A DNA stretch of 64,000 nt from Pontibacter mangrovi (GCF_006385705.1 NZ_VFRQ01000007.1:278377-342376); one strand, 5' to 3'; counted from the stretch's first letter, positions 8,037-17,624 are shown. Program-made: numbers and translations. The notes: generated by a model not told the origin, from the sequence alone.

Positions 8037-10910
8037 CTATTCCTGCAACTCTCCGGCTACTTCCGGCTCGGTTACCAGTTCCAGGCCGTAGTCTTTGCCT
8101 TTCACCACCGATGGCACACCCTGCTCCATCCATTTCGGTGCCGGGGCTCCTTTTAGAAAGTGGTCGAAATACTGCGACATGCGCACCGACAGGTCCTTGC
8201 GGTTCTTGCGCTGCATCAGGTTATGGTCTTCGCCGTTGTACACCAGCATCCAAACTGGCTTTTGCAGGCGGCGCAGGGCCATAAAGTACTCAATACCCTG
8301 GTACCACGGCACGGCACCGTCCTGGTCGTTGTGCATGATCAGGAGCGGCGTTTGCACGCGGTCGGCAAAGAAAAGCGGCGAGTTCTCGATAAACTGCATC
8401 GGCTTCTCCCACAGCGTGCCGCCAATGCGGCTCTGCGTGCGCTCATATTGGAATTGGCGGCTCAGGCCGGTGCCCCATCGGATGCCGCCGTAAGCGCTCG
8501 TCATGTTAGATACCGGTGCGCCGGCCATGGCGGCCTTAAACAGGTTGGTGCGCGTCACCATGTAGGCAATTTGGTAGCCTCCCCAGCTCTGGCCCTGCAG
8601 CGCCATGTTCTTGTCGTCCACAAAGCCCTGCTGCACCAGCATCTGCACGCCAGGTATAATGCAGTCCATGGCACTCTCGCCCGGGTACCCGTCCTTGTAC
8701 ACGATGTCCGGCACAAACACCAGGTAATCGTTGCTCACAAACAGCGGAATATTGATGACAGAGGCGCTAGGAGCCGGCACGCGGTGGTTGTGCAGGCCGT
8801 CAGAAGAACGCTCGTAGAAGTATACCATCATCGGGTACTTCTTGCTCGCATCAAAGTTCTCGGGCTTGTAGAGCAGGCCCTGCAGCGGAATTCCGTCCGT
8901 CGATTTCCACTCCACCAGCTCCACCGTGCCCCACTTATACGCTGCTGCCTGCGGGTTGGCGTCCGTTAAGCGCTGCACGTTGGCAAAGCTTAAATCAGAA
9001 GTATAAAGGTCGTTGTAGTTCCTGAAATCGCCGCGGCGGAAGGTAACCAGGTTATCATTTTTAGCTTTACTCAACGAAGTATAGGCATGGTCGGAGCCGA
9101 TCAGTTTTTCCGGCTTTGCCTCTTTGCCCACGTAGTCTTTATAGTAGCCGTCCGCTTTGGTGCGGATGTTGAAGCCGCTGAGGTAAAGCGCGGCATCGGC
9201 AGGTATAAACTTCTGCTCCGGATCCAGCTTTTCGTAGCGCAGGCGCAGACTGTTCTGGCGGCCATACTTGTCGGTCAGGTTCACGGCGGCCTTTTTGCCC
9301 GATGGGTCCAGCTTCCAGATGTCGTGCTGGTCGTACACCAACAGGTAGCTGTCATCCTCTACCCAGCCGGCAAAGCCGTAGTCGTCGGGCAGCATCGGCA
9401 TGTCAAATTCCACATCGTAGAATGGCACGTTGAGCTTTTTGGTAAGATTGACGTTTACGCCGTTTTTAGTGCTCATGGCATGCCAGCTGCTGTCCATCGG
9501 CTCGTACCAGTATACATACTTGCCCATCGGCGAGAGGCGCGGGTTGCCACGGGATTCGGAAAGAAACTGTTTCGTCGTTCCTTTCTTCAGGTCGATCAGG
9601 TAAGCGTCCTTGCGGGTGGGTGTGTCGTACCCGATGGTGATCTTATACTTCTCATCGCTCACGCCAAGCGCCACACTGCCCGTTTTGTAGGCATCCAGGT
9701 ATACGTCCGGCATCTCCAGCGTCGCCAACTGCTGCATTTTGCCAGCCTTCACATCGTACATGGCCAGGAAGGAGCGCTTGAGTTCACGGTCGTTCTGCTT
9801 GAGCTGCATCGGCTGGATGAGCGGGTCTTTGTAGGTCCAGATATCGAGGCTTACCTTGTCCTCCTCCAGTTGGGTGGTGTCTTTTTCGTAGCGCACCGGC
9901 CGCGGAAACGTGCCGAAGAACAGCCGCTTGCCATCCTCGGAAAACACCAGGTTCCCGTGCTCGCTCACCATCCAGTCCTGCGGCATGCCTTTGGCCACGG
10001 TGTCGGCCAACACTTGTTTCTTGCGTGTTTTGGTGTTCCAGTAGTTCAGGCCAAAGTAGCGGATGTCGGCCTCTGCGGTATCAGCGGTAGCCACATAAGC
10101 CAGTTGGTTGCCGCTTTTATCCGCGCTGATGCCTTTGTAGGTTACCAGACCGGTGTCGATGGGCATTTCCTTCAAATCCGAGGTGCTGAAAGCGAACACA
10201 CCGGCGTGGTGCAGCGAGTCCAGCTCATCCTTCACAAAGTATAGCATGTTGCCCTGCTCCGAGAAGATGTAATCCACCACGCGCGAAAAGCGGTGCTCCT
10301 GCCCCGTGTTCAGGTTGCGCAGCACCAGTTCCGTGCCTTTGGCGTCTTTGTTTTTCTTAGGAGTAGATTTTTTGGACTCGGCCTTTTGCTCTCCTACTGC
10401 AGCTGTGTCCTTTGGGGCCTCTTTCTTCTCCGGCAGCGGCTTCTCCAGTTGGTAGGCCAGCCAGTCGCTTCCCTCTTTCGGCAGCTTATACGACTGCACA
10501 CGCGGAACCTTCACCACGCTCATATCCGCCAGCTTCACAATGGCCAGCGAATCTTTCGGCAGGTCGTCGCCTTTCTTCTTCTTTAGCTTCAGGGCGCGTA
10601 CCTTCTGGTGCTCCGGTTTTATCTGGAAAACGGCAAACTTGCTGTCGTTGCTGAAGCTGGCTTTGGCGCCGCGGCTATACTTGGCCGTAGCATTGCGCAC
10701 CATGCTGCGGATATACAGCTCGCCGTCGCCTTCCTGCGGATCGATGTTGTAGAGTACGTACTGGCCGTTGTTCGAAATTCTGTCTCCGCTCAGGCCTTTC
10801 CAGCTGTCGTACACTTCATGGGAAAGCGGTTTCTTGGCTGTTTGCTGCTGCGCCTGCGCCTGAAGAAGGCCGGTGCCGCACAGGGCAGCCACGAGTAAAA
10901 GTTTTTTCAT
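8037..10910 (-). CDS. Secreted S9-family prolyl oligopeptidase-like peptidase
   Basis: 957 residues from ATG at 10910. The open frame extends 25 codons further upstream, but the internal MKKLLLVAALCGTG start gives a clear signal peptide ending near AQAQ, so I chose it. The first two thirds form a beta-propeller-like region with a Lys/Glu/Ala-rich low-complexity insert. The C-terminal third is an alpha/beta hydrolase: nucleophile S775 in GQSWGG, Asp in HNDQDGAVPW, His in GEDHNL. S9 enzymes cleave peptides, often after proline. The signal peptide puts it in the periplasm. It is a single gene with a shared terminator. Confidence 0.88.
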   Translation of the reverse strand: MKKLLLVAALCGTGLLQAQAQQQTAKKPLSHEVYDSWKGLSGDRISNNGQYVLYNIDPQEGDGELYIRSMVRNATAKYSRGAKASFSNDSKFAVFQIKPEHQKVRALKLKKKKGDDLPKDSLAIVKLADMSVVKVPRVQSYKLPKEGSDWLAYQLEKPLPEKKEAPKDTAAVGEQKAESKKSTPKKNKDAKGTELVLRNLNTGQEHRFSRVVDYIFSEQGNMLYFVKDELDSLHHAGVFAFSTSDLKEMPIDTGLVTYKGISADKSGNQLAYVATADTAEADIRYFGLNYWNTKTRKKQVLADTVAKGMPQDWMVSEHGNLVFSEDGKRLFFGTFPRPVRYEKDTTQLEEDKVSLDIWTYKDPLIQPMQLKQNDRELKRSFLAMYDVKAGKMQQLATLEMPDVYLDAYKTGSVALGVSDEKYKITIGYDTPTRKDAYLIDLKKGTTKQFLSESRGNPRLSPMGKYVYWYEPMDSSWHAMSTKNGVNVNLTKKLNVPFYDVEFDMPMLPDDYGFAGWVEDDSYLLVYDQHDIWKLDPSGKKAAVNLTDKYGRQNSLRLRYEKLDPEQKFIPADAALYLSGFNIRTKADGYYKDYVGKEAKPEKLIGSDHAYTSLSKAKNDNLVTFRRGDFRNYNDLYTSDLSFANVQRLTDANPQAAAYKWGTVELVEWKSTDGIPLQGLLYKPENFDASKKYPMMVYFYERSSDGLHNHRVPAPSASVINIPLFVSNDYLVFVPDIVYKDGYPGESAMDCIIPGVQMLVQQGFVDDKNMALQGQSWGGYQIAYMVTRTNLFKAAMAGAPVSNMTSAYGGIRWGTGLSRQFQYERTQSRIGGTLWEKPMQFIENSPLFFADRVQTPLLIMHNDQDGAVPWYQGIEYFMALRRLQKPVWMLVYNGEDHNLMQRKNRKDLSVRMSQYFDHFLKGAPAPKWMEQGVPSVVKGKDYGLELVTEPEVAGELQE

Positions 10911-11150
10911 TACGGGTGAAAAAGATTGGTTAGAAGGAATTGTATTGCGACTAAAGTTAAGCATAAACCGCCACACTGCAGCCACTGTTGATTTAGACGC
11001 CTAGGGCAATGGGAGGTTTAAATAGACAGAATGGCGGGCAGGTGTTTTTTCCAGTTGGACAGTCGGGCTCAATTATCAGCTGCCCCTCTCCCGAAGCAAG
11101 TCCGGGATTATGGACTTGGCGAAGGAGGGAGTTTTACCTCACCCCCGCCC

Positions 11151-11183
11151 TGTCCAACCACCCCTAGCCTCTCCGAGGAGGGG
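11151..11183. repeat. Short GC-rich palindromic repeat
   Basis: CCCCTagCCTC and GAGGAGGGG form a hairpin within a longer stretch of the type CCTCACCCCCGCCC...CTCTCCGAGGAGGGG. Similar intergenic elements are scattered in many Bacteroidota genomes. Membership of a repeat family is inferred. Confidence 0.5.
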
Positions 11184-11203
11184 AATCATACTTACTGCTC
11201 TCA

Positions 11204-11275
11204 CTGTCATCTCGAGCAGCGCGAGAGATCTATCGAGAACCTTAAAAAGATCTCTCCCAAAGGTCGAGATGACAG
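11204..11275. repeat. 72-bp interspersed nested palindrome
   Basis: The outer arms CTGTCATCTCGA (11204-11215) and TCGAGATGACAG (11264-11275) are exact complements. Inside them AGAGATCT (11224-11231) pairs with AGATCTCT (11248-11255). The nested layout resembles REP/MITE-like elements of Bacteroidota (GTCAT...GAGATCT type). Confidence 0.7.
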
Positions 11276-11321
11276 ATAAGCCAAAGCTATCGAAAGCTGA
11301 TCCCAATCTTTCCGTTGAGCG

Positions 11322-11376
11322 CCTTTGCTACCCTCCGGTGCCCTGCAAGGGCATTGCGACCGGAGGGTAGCAAAGG
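11322..11376. repeat. 18-bp perfect inverted repeat with structured loop
   Basis: CCTTTGCTACCCTCCGGT (11322-11339) is exactly complementary to 11359-11376. The 19-nt loop itself contains the inverted pair GCCCT/AGGGC. There is no T run, so it is probably a repeat element and not a terminator. Confidence 0.7.
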
Positions 11377-11723
11377 AAGGGAACACAGCGCGATGCGGGA
11401 AGATGAGGCCTCCCGGCCTCGGAGGGCACCAAAGCCAGAGGTGAAACGATAGGTTCGTAAGGCTGAGGAGCAGCAGCAGCTAGTGAGGATAGCTTGCCTC
11501 AAGCTGCAGAAAGCGGCGGCTAAATGAGGCACAGAAAGGCAGAAGCTAAAGCGAGGCACAAGCCAACGCCCCGAAATGCTCCGGGATCCTCGACTTGCGC
11601 CAGAGAAGAAACAGCAGCGGCATCACCTAACATCAACACAACCTACCTAGGCTAACGCTCGTTTGGTTTTGAGCGTAAATCCCTGTAACTTCACAACGAA
11701 ACCCAATAACTAACATCAAAACT

Positions 11724-12908
11724 ATGCAAGTCAAAGAAGTATATATTGTTTCAGCGGTACGTACCCCTATTGGTTCTTTCGGCGGCTCCCTGGCCAGCCT
11801 TTCGGCCACACAGTTGGGCGCGGCTGCCATAGAGGGTGCCCTGGAAAAAGCGGGCGTAGATAAAAAAGAAGTGCAGGAAGTGATCATGGGCAATGTACTG
11901 TCTGCTAATCTGGGTCAGGCACCTGCGCGCCAAGCGGCCATTTTTGCCGGTCTGGGCCACGAGGTGGAATGCACGACCATCAACAAAGTATGCGCTTCGG
12001 GCTCTAAGGCCATTATGTTTGCCGCCCAAACCATTATGCTGGGCCACAAGGATGTAATTGTGGCGGGCGGCATGGAAAGTATGAGCAATGTGCCGTACTA
12101 CCTCGACAAAGCCCGTTTCGGCGCCAAACTGGGCCACGGCCAGATGACGGACGGCCTGCTAAAAGATGGCCTGTGGGACGTGTACAACGACTTCCACATG
12201 GGCAACGCTGCCGAAAACACTGCCCGTGAGATGAAGATCACGCGCGAGATGCAGGACGAGTACGCCATCAACTCCTATAAAAAAGTAGCGGAGGCCTCTA
12301 AAGCTGGCCTTCTGAAAGACGAGATTGTGCCGGTGGAAATTCCGCAGCGCGGCAAAGACCCGATCACGGTTTCAGAGGATGAGGAGTTCAGTAAGGTGAA
12401 TTTTGAGAAGATCCCGGGCCTGCGCCCTGTTTTTGATAAAGCAGGAACGGTAACGGCCGCCAACGCCTCTACCCTGAACGACGGTGCCGCAGCCCTGGTG
12501 CTGATGAGCAAAGAAAAGGCTGAGGAGCTGGGCGTGAAGCCGATCGCGAAGATACGTGGCTTTGCTGATGCGGAGCAGGACCCGATCTGGTTTACCACTA
12601 CTCCATCGCTGGCTATCCCTAAGGCACTGAAAAACGCGGGTGTTTCTCCGGAGGAAGTGGATTTCTACGAGATCAACGAGGCCTTCTCGGTCGTGTCTAT
12701 TGCCAATAACCAGAAGCTGGGTTTGGAAGGCGGCAACGTGAACGTGTTCGGCGGCGCTGTTTCGCTGGGTCACCCGCTGGGAGCCTCCGGTGCCCGTATC
12801 GTGACTACGCTTTGCAACGTGCTGGATAAGAAAGGCGGCAAGATCGGCGTATCCGGCATCTGTAACGGCGGCGGCGGCGCCTCTGCCATCGTGATCGAGA
12901 AAGTATAA
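11724..12908 (+). CDS. atoB: Acetyl-CoA C-acetyltransferase (thiolase)
   Basis: 394 residues, the usual thiolase length. Catalytic C90 is in NKVCASGSKA, H350 in SLGHPLGASG and C380 in GICNGGGGAS. It joins two acetyl-CoA to acetoacetyl-CoA or runs the reverse reaction, in the cytoplasm. The degradative and biosynthetic types cannot be separated with certainty; length and motifs fit AtoB-like enzymes. It is a single gene with a strong terminator. The only nearby copy of the iterated heptamer overlaps its stop codon. Confidence 0.92.
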   Translation: MQVKEVYIVSAVRTPIGSFGGSLASLSATQLGAAAIEGALEKAGVDKKEVQEVIMGNVLSANLGQAPARQAAIFAGLGHEVECTTINKVCASGSKAIMFAAQTIMLGHKDVIVAGGMESMSNVPYYLDKARFGAKLGHGQMTDGLLKDGLWDVYNDFHMGNAAENTAREMKITREMQDEYAINSYKKVAEASKAGLLKDEIVPVEIPQRGKDPITVSEDEEFSKVNFEKIPGLRPVFDKAGTVTAANASTLNDGAAALVLMSKEKAEELGVKPIAKIRGFADAEQDPIWFTTTPSLAIPKALKNAGVSPEEVDFYEINEAFSVVSIANNQKLGLEGGNVNVFGGAVSLGHPLGASGARIVTTLCNVLDKKGGKIGVSGICNGGGGASAIVIEKV

Positions 12909-12933
12909 CTTGCCCTTGGGCATATAATTTGCA

Positions 12934-12972
12934 GGAAGCCTTACGTTTAGCGCGTAAGGCTTCCTTTTTTAG
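12934..12972 (+). terminator. Terminator of the thiolase gene
   Basis: AGGAAGCCTTACG pairs with CGTAAGGCTTCCT around a short loop, followed by TTTTT, 25 nt after the stop codon. Confidence 0.85.
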
Positions 12973-13184
12973 ATCAGGATTTACCGGCTCTTAGAGAACC
13001 AGAGTGGATAAAGTATGCTTAGGGAAGTATAAAGTATAGTCTTTTAGGAAACGACAGCCATATTTGATTACCTCCTTAAAACCTGATAGTGAGCAGGATT
13101 GGAATGATTGAAGCATAAATCCTGTTTTTCCTTACGTATCCCGTAAACCCTGATTCTGACAACGTATACATTCACGTTATTAAT

Positions 13185-14495
13185 ATGCGAAAACTCCTGG
13201 CACTCCTGCTTCCGTTAGGCCTGATGCAAACTATGGCCCTGGCACAGCAGCAAGTGGTTACCTACCACGACGAAGCATTCACACAAGTGAAGGAAGAATA
13301 CCACATCACTCCCGACTCAGCCATTGTAGGGTACTACCACCGCTACTACCCCACCGGCGAGCCTGAGGCGCTGGTAAAGTTTGTGGAGGGCAAAAAAGAC
13401 AGCGTCTATACTGAGTTTTATCAGAACGGACAGCCCAAACTACAGGTAACTTACCAGCTCGATGTAAAGCAAGGCCCTTTTAAGGCATACCGGCCCGACG
13501 GAAAGCTGCTGCAGGAAGGCTTCTTTGAAAATGACCAGCAGAGCAGGCTTTTCAAAATCTATTACCCGGACGGCACCCTGCAAAAGGAAACGGAGTTCGT
13601 GAACGGCTCTCCTGAAGGCGTCATGCGGGCGTATTACCAATCGGGCAAGCTGAAGTCTGAGATCACCTACCATGACAGCAAGCAGAACGGACCGGCCAAA
13701 ACATACTACCCCAACGGCCAACCCGAAACTGAGGCGAGCTATAGCAACGGCATGCTTCAGGGCTCCTACAAAACATTTTACGATAACGGGCAGGTAGAGA
13801 CGGAAGTGCAGAACGAAGCCGGTGAGAAGCAGGGCACGTTTAAGAGCTACTACCGCAGCGGGCAACTCAGCACCCAAGGGCAGTTCGTTGCCGGTAAGAT
13901 GCACGGACCGGCCAAATCATACTTTGAGAGCGGCAAGCCTCGCAGCGTTGTCACCTATAAAAACGGGGAAATAAGCGCTGGCCAGTATTTCTACGAAAAC
14001 GGCAAGCTGAAAGAAGAAACCAACTCCAGCGGCTCCGGCACCAAAACCCTACGGTATTACCCCAGCGGAAACCTGGAGGCCGAGGAGCAGCTGAAGGACA
14101 AGCAAAAGCACGGCACCTGGAACGTATACTACGACGCACCCGGAAAAGCACTGAAGCTGCGCGAGGAGTATAAAGACGGAAAGCTCACCAGAGAGCAACT
14201 GAGCTACTATGAAAACGGACAGGTGCAGGAGAAACTTTCCTATGAAAACGGCAAGATCGTGGGCATGAGCTATACCTACTATCCATCCGGCAAGCTCAAA
14301 TCAGAAACCAACCATAAGGACGGGCTGCGCTTCGGGCCTTACAAGGCATACTTTGAGGATGGCAAAACCCAGGTGCAGGGGCAGTTCCGAAATAACCGCG
14401 AAACCGGGACCTGGAAGTACTATAGCCCGGAAGGCAAAGTGATAAAAACGCGCGCCTACCGCAACGGGCAGGTGCTGGAGGAAAAAGAGAATTGA
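13185..14495 (+). CDS. YwqK-family MORN-repeat-variant protein, exported
   Basis: 436 residues with a signal peptide (MRKLLALLLPLG...ALAQ). The rest is a tandem array of about 16-18 repeats of roughly 23 residues with the core YYpNGqlxxexxYxnGkxxG (YYPNGQPETEASYSNG, YYRSGQLSTQGQFVAG). This is the MORN-variant repeat of proteins annotated as toxin-antitoxin YwqK family antitoxin. That label comes from Bacillus, and no toxin partner is present here. A secreted or periplasmic repeat protein binding a surface partner is as likely. Its stop codon lies inside a 24-bp perfect inverted repeat. Confidence 0.85.
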   Translation: MRKLLALLLPLGLMQTMALAQQQVVTYHDEAFTQVKEEYHITPDSAIVGYYHRYYPTGEPEALVKFVEGKKDSVYTEFYQNGQPKLQVTYQLDVKQGPFKAYRPDGKLLQEGFFENDQQSRLFKIYYPDGTLQKETEFVNGSPEGVMRAYYQSGKLKSEITYHDSKQNGPAKTYYPNGQPETEASYSNGMLQGSYKTFYDNGQVETEVQNEAGEKQGTFKSYYRSGQLSTQGQFVAGKMHGPAKSYFESGKPRSVVTYKNGEISAGQYFYENGKLKEETNSSGSGTKTLRYYPSGNLEAEEQLKDKQKHGTWNVYYDAPGKALKLREEYKDGKLTREQLSYYENGQVQEKLSYENGKIVGMSYTYYPSGKLKSETNHKDGLRFGPYKAYFEDGKTQVQGQFRNNRETGTWKYYSPEGKVIKTRAYRNGQVLEEKEN

Positions 14496-14546
14496 TGTGA
14501 AACAGAGCGGGCAGCCACCTTAGGCTGCCCGCTCTGTTTCACATCA
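14493..14546. terminator. 24-bp perfect inverted repeat overlapping a stop codon
   Basis: Positions 14493-14516 are an exact complement of 14523-14546 with a 6-nt loop. The left arm starts with the TGA stop of the YwqK gene, and the right arm ends 9 nt before the convergent M16 gene. It is probably a bidirectional terminator, though it lacks a long T run. Confidence 0.7.
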
Positions 14547-14554
14547 GTTTATAC

Positions 14555-15958
14555 TTACTGCGTGACAGGCACTTTTTTCAGCTCCTCCTGAAACGCTTGC
14601 AGCTGCTTGTCAATCTGCTTTTTATCGCCTACCACTACCAACGTCATGTCTTGCGGGCGCAAATACTTTTTAGCGGTTTGCTGCACCTGCTCCGGTGTAA
14701 TGGCGTGTATGTTCTCCACCTGGTTTTCCAGAAAGGAGTCCGGCAGGTCGTGCAGCTCCAGAAAGTTCAGCTGCCCAATAATGCCTCCCGGCGTGGAGTT
14801 GCGCAGCACAAAAAGCCCGGCCTCATAGTTCTGGATGCCCTTCAGCTCCTCCTCCGTCGGTGGCTCCTTGCGCAGCCGCTCTATCTCATACACGATCTCC
14901 TTCAACGAGTTGCCGGTGTGCTCGGTCGTCACATCCGCCTGCTCCGACCAATCGCCCACTTTATACCTGGCCACCAGTGCGCTGGACGGCGAGTAAGTAT
15001 AGCCTTTGTCTTCGCGGATGTTGCGGGTGATGCGCGATCCGAAAGAGCCGCCCAAGAGGGAGTTGGTCACGCGCAAAGCCATGTAATCCGGGTGCGAGGG
15101 CGGCACAACGGGCAAGCCGAAAATGATGGTTGACTGCGGCGCCCCCGGGCGGTCCACCACGATCATCTCGCCTTTGGTAATAGGTTTGGCCACCGGAATA
15201 GCAGGTTCCGGCCCTTCTGCCCAATCTGCTAAAGCCGATGTGATGGCCTCTTTCATTGCGCCTGCGTTAAATTCTCCGGCCACATACACGTTGGTGCGCT
15301 TTGCCCCAAACTGCCGCTGGTAAAAATCCTTTACCTCCTCCAGGCTGTAGCCATCAATCTCCTCATCTGTGGGGATGCCGCTGCCATAAGGATGGTCGCC
15401 GTAAAGGGCCTTATTGAATTTAGTTTGGGCTTGCATGCCGGGCTGCGCGCGCGCCAGATTCATACTTCGCTTAAAGTCCTTTTTCACGCGGTCCAGCTCC
15501 TCCTCCGGAAAAGAAGGCTCCTCGAGCACCTCCGCCATCAGGTTAACCAGGTCAGGGCCGTACTCCGACAGCACAGAGCCGCTCAAGGTCGTCTGGTCGC
15601 GCCCCACGTTGATGTAGAGTTGCCCGCCCATGCGCGCCACATCTTCCGCAATCTGTTTGGCCGTGCGGTTAGCGGTGCCCTCCATCAACAGCTGCCCGGT
15701 AATGTCGGCCAATCCGTTTTCCTGAGGGCTCTCATGCACGTTCCCCACCTGCGCCACCATCACCACCGTTACCTTGGGCACCTGCCCAAAAGGCACCATG
15801 GTGGCCTCCAGTCCGTTTGGCAGTTCAAACTCCTGCTTTGCCGGCAGGTTAAAGTTCTTGGGCTGCCCCCCCTCCGGCGGTGTTTGTTTCTGTGCCTGGG
15901 CAGTGCCAGCGCCTAAAGCCAGCACCATTGCCCATACGATATAGAGTTTCTTTTTCAT
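14555..15958 (-). CDS. M16-family protein, non-catalytic subunit
   Basis: 467 residues with a signal peptide (MKKKLYIVWAMVLALG...AQAQ). It has the two-module fold of M16 peptidases, including the C-terminal R/Y segment, but the zinc motif HxxEH is missing: residues about 84-88 read ADITG at that place. Members of this type form heterodimers with an active M16 partner. That partner is encoded 10 bases upstream, so the two form an operon. Location is periplasmic. Confidence 0.88.
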   Translation of the reverse strand: MKKKLYIVWAMVLALGAGTAQAQKQTPPEGGQPKNFNLPAKQEFELPNGLEATMVPFGQVPKVTVVMVAQVGNVHESPQENGLADITGQLLMEGTANRTAKQIAEDVARMGGQLYINVGRDQTTLSGSVLSEYGPDLVNLMAEVLEEPSFPEEELDRVKKDFKRSMNLARAQPGMQAQTKFNKALYGDHPYGSGIPTDEEIDGYSLEEVKDFYQRQFGAKRTNVYVAGEFNAGAMKEAITSALADWAEGPEPAIPVAKPITKGEMIVVDRPGAPQSTIIFGLPVVPPSHPDYMALRVTNSLLGGSFGSRITRNIREDKGYTYSPSSALVARYKVGDWSEQADVTTEHTGNSLKEIVYEIERLRKEPPTEEELKGIQNYEAGLFVLRNSTPGGIIGQLNFLELHDLPDSFLENQVENIHAITPEQVQQTAKKYLRPQDMTLVVVGDKKQIDKQLQAFQEELKKVPVTQ

Positions 15959-15968
15959 AATTGATGTC

Positions 15969-17423
15969 TTAAATCTGTGCCTGAGGGTTGATGATGAGGA
16001 TGGTGCGGTTGGTTGGCCGCAGGTATTTCTCCACGGTCTGCTGCATGAGCGCAGGCGTTACCTTGGAGAACTCCTCCTCCAGCCGGTTAATGCGCTCGGG
16101 GTCGTTGTCGAAGAGGGCAAACGTAGCCAGCAGGTCCGCCTTGCCGAAGCCATACATCTGGCTTACCTGGTCGTAAAGCGAGGAGCGCATCTTCACCATT
16201 GCCAAATCAAGCTGCTCCTGCGACACGCCGTTTTGCCGCAGCTTCTCAATTTCACCGTCTATCACACTGAGAATGGAGTCTGCTGAAACGGTTTTGTCAT
16301 ACACCAGATCGCCCATCCAAAGCATGGGGCCGTTGTAGTTAAACATGTTGCCCAGGTAGTTGATGCCGCCGCTCACCGAGCCGGTATAGCCTTTGTCCTG
16401 CACCAGTGCCTGGTACAGGCGGCTGTCATCGCCCTCCAGCAAAATCTGGTTCAGCAGGCCCATGGCATAGTATTCTGGGGTGTTCCGCTCCGGCATGTGG
16501 TAGGCAAAGGCCAGGGCCGGCTTGTTTGCCAGCTTGTCATCTTTTGTAAAGCGCTGCTCCTTTTCTTGGGGCGGCTCCGTCAGGTTCACCTTCTCGGGAA
16601 TGGTGGCCGAAGGGATATCGCTGAAATACTGCTTTACCCACGCTTTGGCCTGGTCAGGCTCAAAATCGCCTACCACCACCAGCGCCGCGTTGTTAGGCGC
16701 ATAGTATGTCTTAAAGAACGACTGCACATCCTCCAGCGTGGCAGCGTCCAGGTCATCCAGGTCGCCGTAGAAGTTATGGGCGTTGTACCAGTTCTTGTTC
16801 GCATACTGCGGCATGTCGAGCCACGGGAAACCGCCGTAGGGCTGGTTCAGCACGTTCACCTTCACCTCATTCTTTACCACCCCCTGCTGGTTTGTCAGGT
16901 TATCCTGTGTAATGTTCAGGCCCTTCATGCGGTCGGCTTCCGCCCACAGCATGGTTTGCAGCTTGTGCGCCGGCACTATCTCAAAGTAGTTCGTAAAGTC
17001 GAAGCGCGTGCTCCCGTTCAGGATGCCGCCGTTTTTCTGCACCAGCTGGATAAACTCCATTTTGCCCAGGTTGTCAGATCCCTGGAACATCATGTGCTCA
17101 AACAGGTGGGCAAAGCCAGTGCGGTCTTTGGGCTCTATACGGAAGCCGATGTTGTAGTAAGCCGCCACTGTAACAATGGGAGCGGTTTTATCCGGCGACA
17201 GGATGACTTTTAGGCCGTTATCGAGGGTAAAGTACTCCACGGGCACCTTAAAGGCCGGGGCAGCGCCGATGGCCGCCACTGCGGTATCGGGTGTGGCTGC
17301 CGAAGTGTTCGAGGCGGTTGGCGCCGTCGCTTTCTGGCTGCAGGAAGCCAGCATCACCCCAACACCGAGCACGGCCAGGAGCCTCCGCAAGCTGTTCTGC
17401 GGTTTCTTTGTTTTAACAAGCAT
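15969..17423 (-). CDS. M16-family zinc metallopeptidase, catalytic subunit, lipoprotein
   Basis: 484 residues. The N-terminus has a lipobox (MLASC, Cys28), so it is a predicted lipoprotein. The inverted zinc motif is intact: H106-LF-E109-H110, with a downstream Glu in VVKNEVKVN as third ligand. It is followed by the inactive partner (14555-15958) after a 10-bp gap, giving an active/inactive M16 pair like PqqL or processing-peptidase assemblies. It likely degrades or processes peptides at the cell envelope. Confidence 0.9.
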   Translation of the reverse strand: MLVKTKKPQNSLRRLLAVLGVGVMLASCSQKATAPTASNTSAATPDTAVAAIGAAPAFKVPVEYFTLDNGLKVILSPDKTAPIVTVAAYYNIGFRIEPKDRTGFAHLFEHMMFQGSDNLGKMEFIQLVQKNGGILNGSTRFDFTNYFEIVPAHKLQTMLWAEADRMKGLNITQDNLTNQQGVVKNEVKVNVLNQPYGGFPWLDMPQYANKNWYNAHNFYGDLDDLDAATLEDVQSFFKTYYAPNNAALVVVGDFEPDQAKAWVKQYFSDIPSATIPEKVNLTEPPQEKEQRFTKDDKLANKPALAFAYHMPERNTPEYYAMGLLNQILLEGDDSRLYQALVQDKGYTGSVSGGINYLGNMFNYNGPMLWMGDLVYDKTVSADSILSVIDGEIEKLRQNGVSQEQLDLAMVKMRSSLYDQVSQMYGFGKADLLATFALFDNDPERINRLEEEFSKVTPALMQQTVEKYLRPTNRTILIINPQAQI

Positions 17424-17599
17424 AGGAACAATGGATTAGGTGAAAAACGTATACTTTACAAAATATTAAGAAGATACGATTTTTAAACACTTTAATCCAA
17501 TAATATACCAGAATATTTGTAGAACCTAGACCAACAGCGCATTTGCCTCTACCAAACGAACTCCATAAAAAGCTCCATAGCTCCCCCTGTAAAGCAAAA

Positions 17600-17624
17600 G
17601 GCCTCCCCTTTTAAGAGGGAGGCC
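17600..17624 (-). terminator. Terminator after the small Cys-rich gene
   Basis: GGCCTCCC (17600-17607) pairs with GGGAGGCC (17617-17624), and TTTT follows on the minus strand. Confidence 0.7.

Larger units (their letters stand above)
10911..11723. other. Repeat-rich non-coding region
   Basis: 813 bases between the S9 gene and the thiolase gene. They hold three distinct inverted repeats (listed separately) and a GC-rich stretch at 11380-11640. Short open frames cross the hairpins but show no known domain and are best explained as chance. Confidence 0.6.

Noticed and set aside
9087..10244. 385-codon plus-strand open frame
   Set aside because: It lies antisense to the S9 peptidase and its translation has no recognisable domain; a result of GC-rich codon third positions.
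10911..10985. N-terminal extension of the S9 peptidase
   Set aside because: The upstream ATG would bury a normal signal peptide, so the start at 10910 is preferred.
11287..11559. 90-codon minus-strand open frame in the repeat patch
   Set aside because: It runs through the 18-bp inverted repeat and shows no domain or signal; probably part of a repeat.
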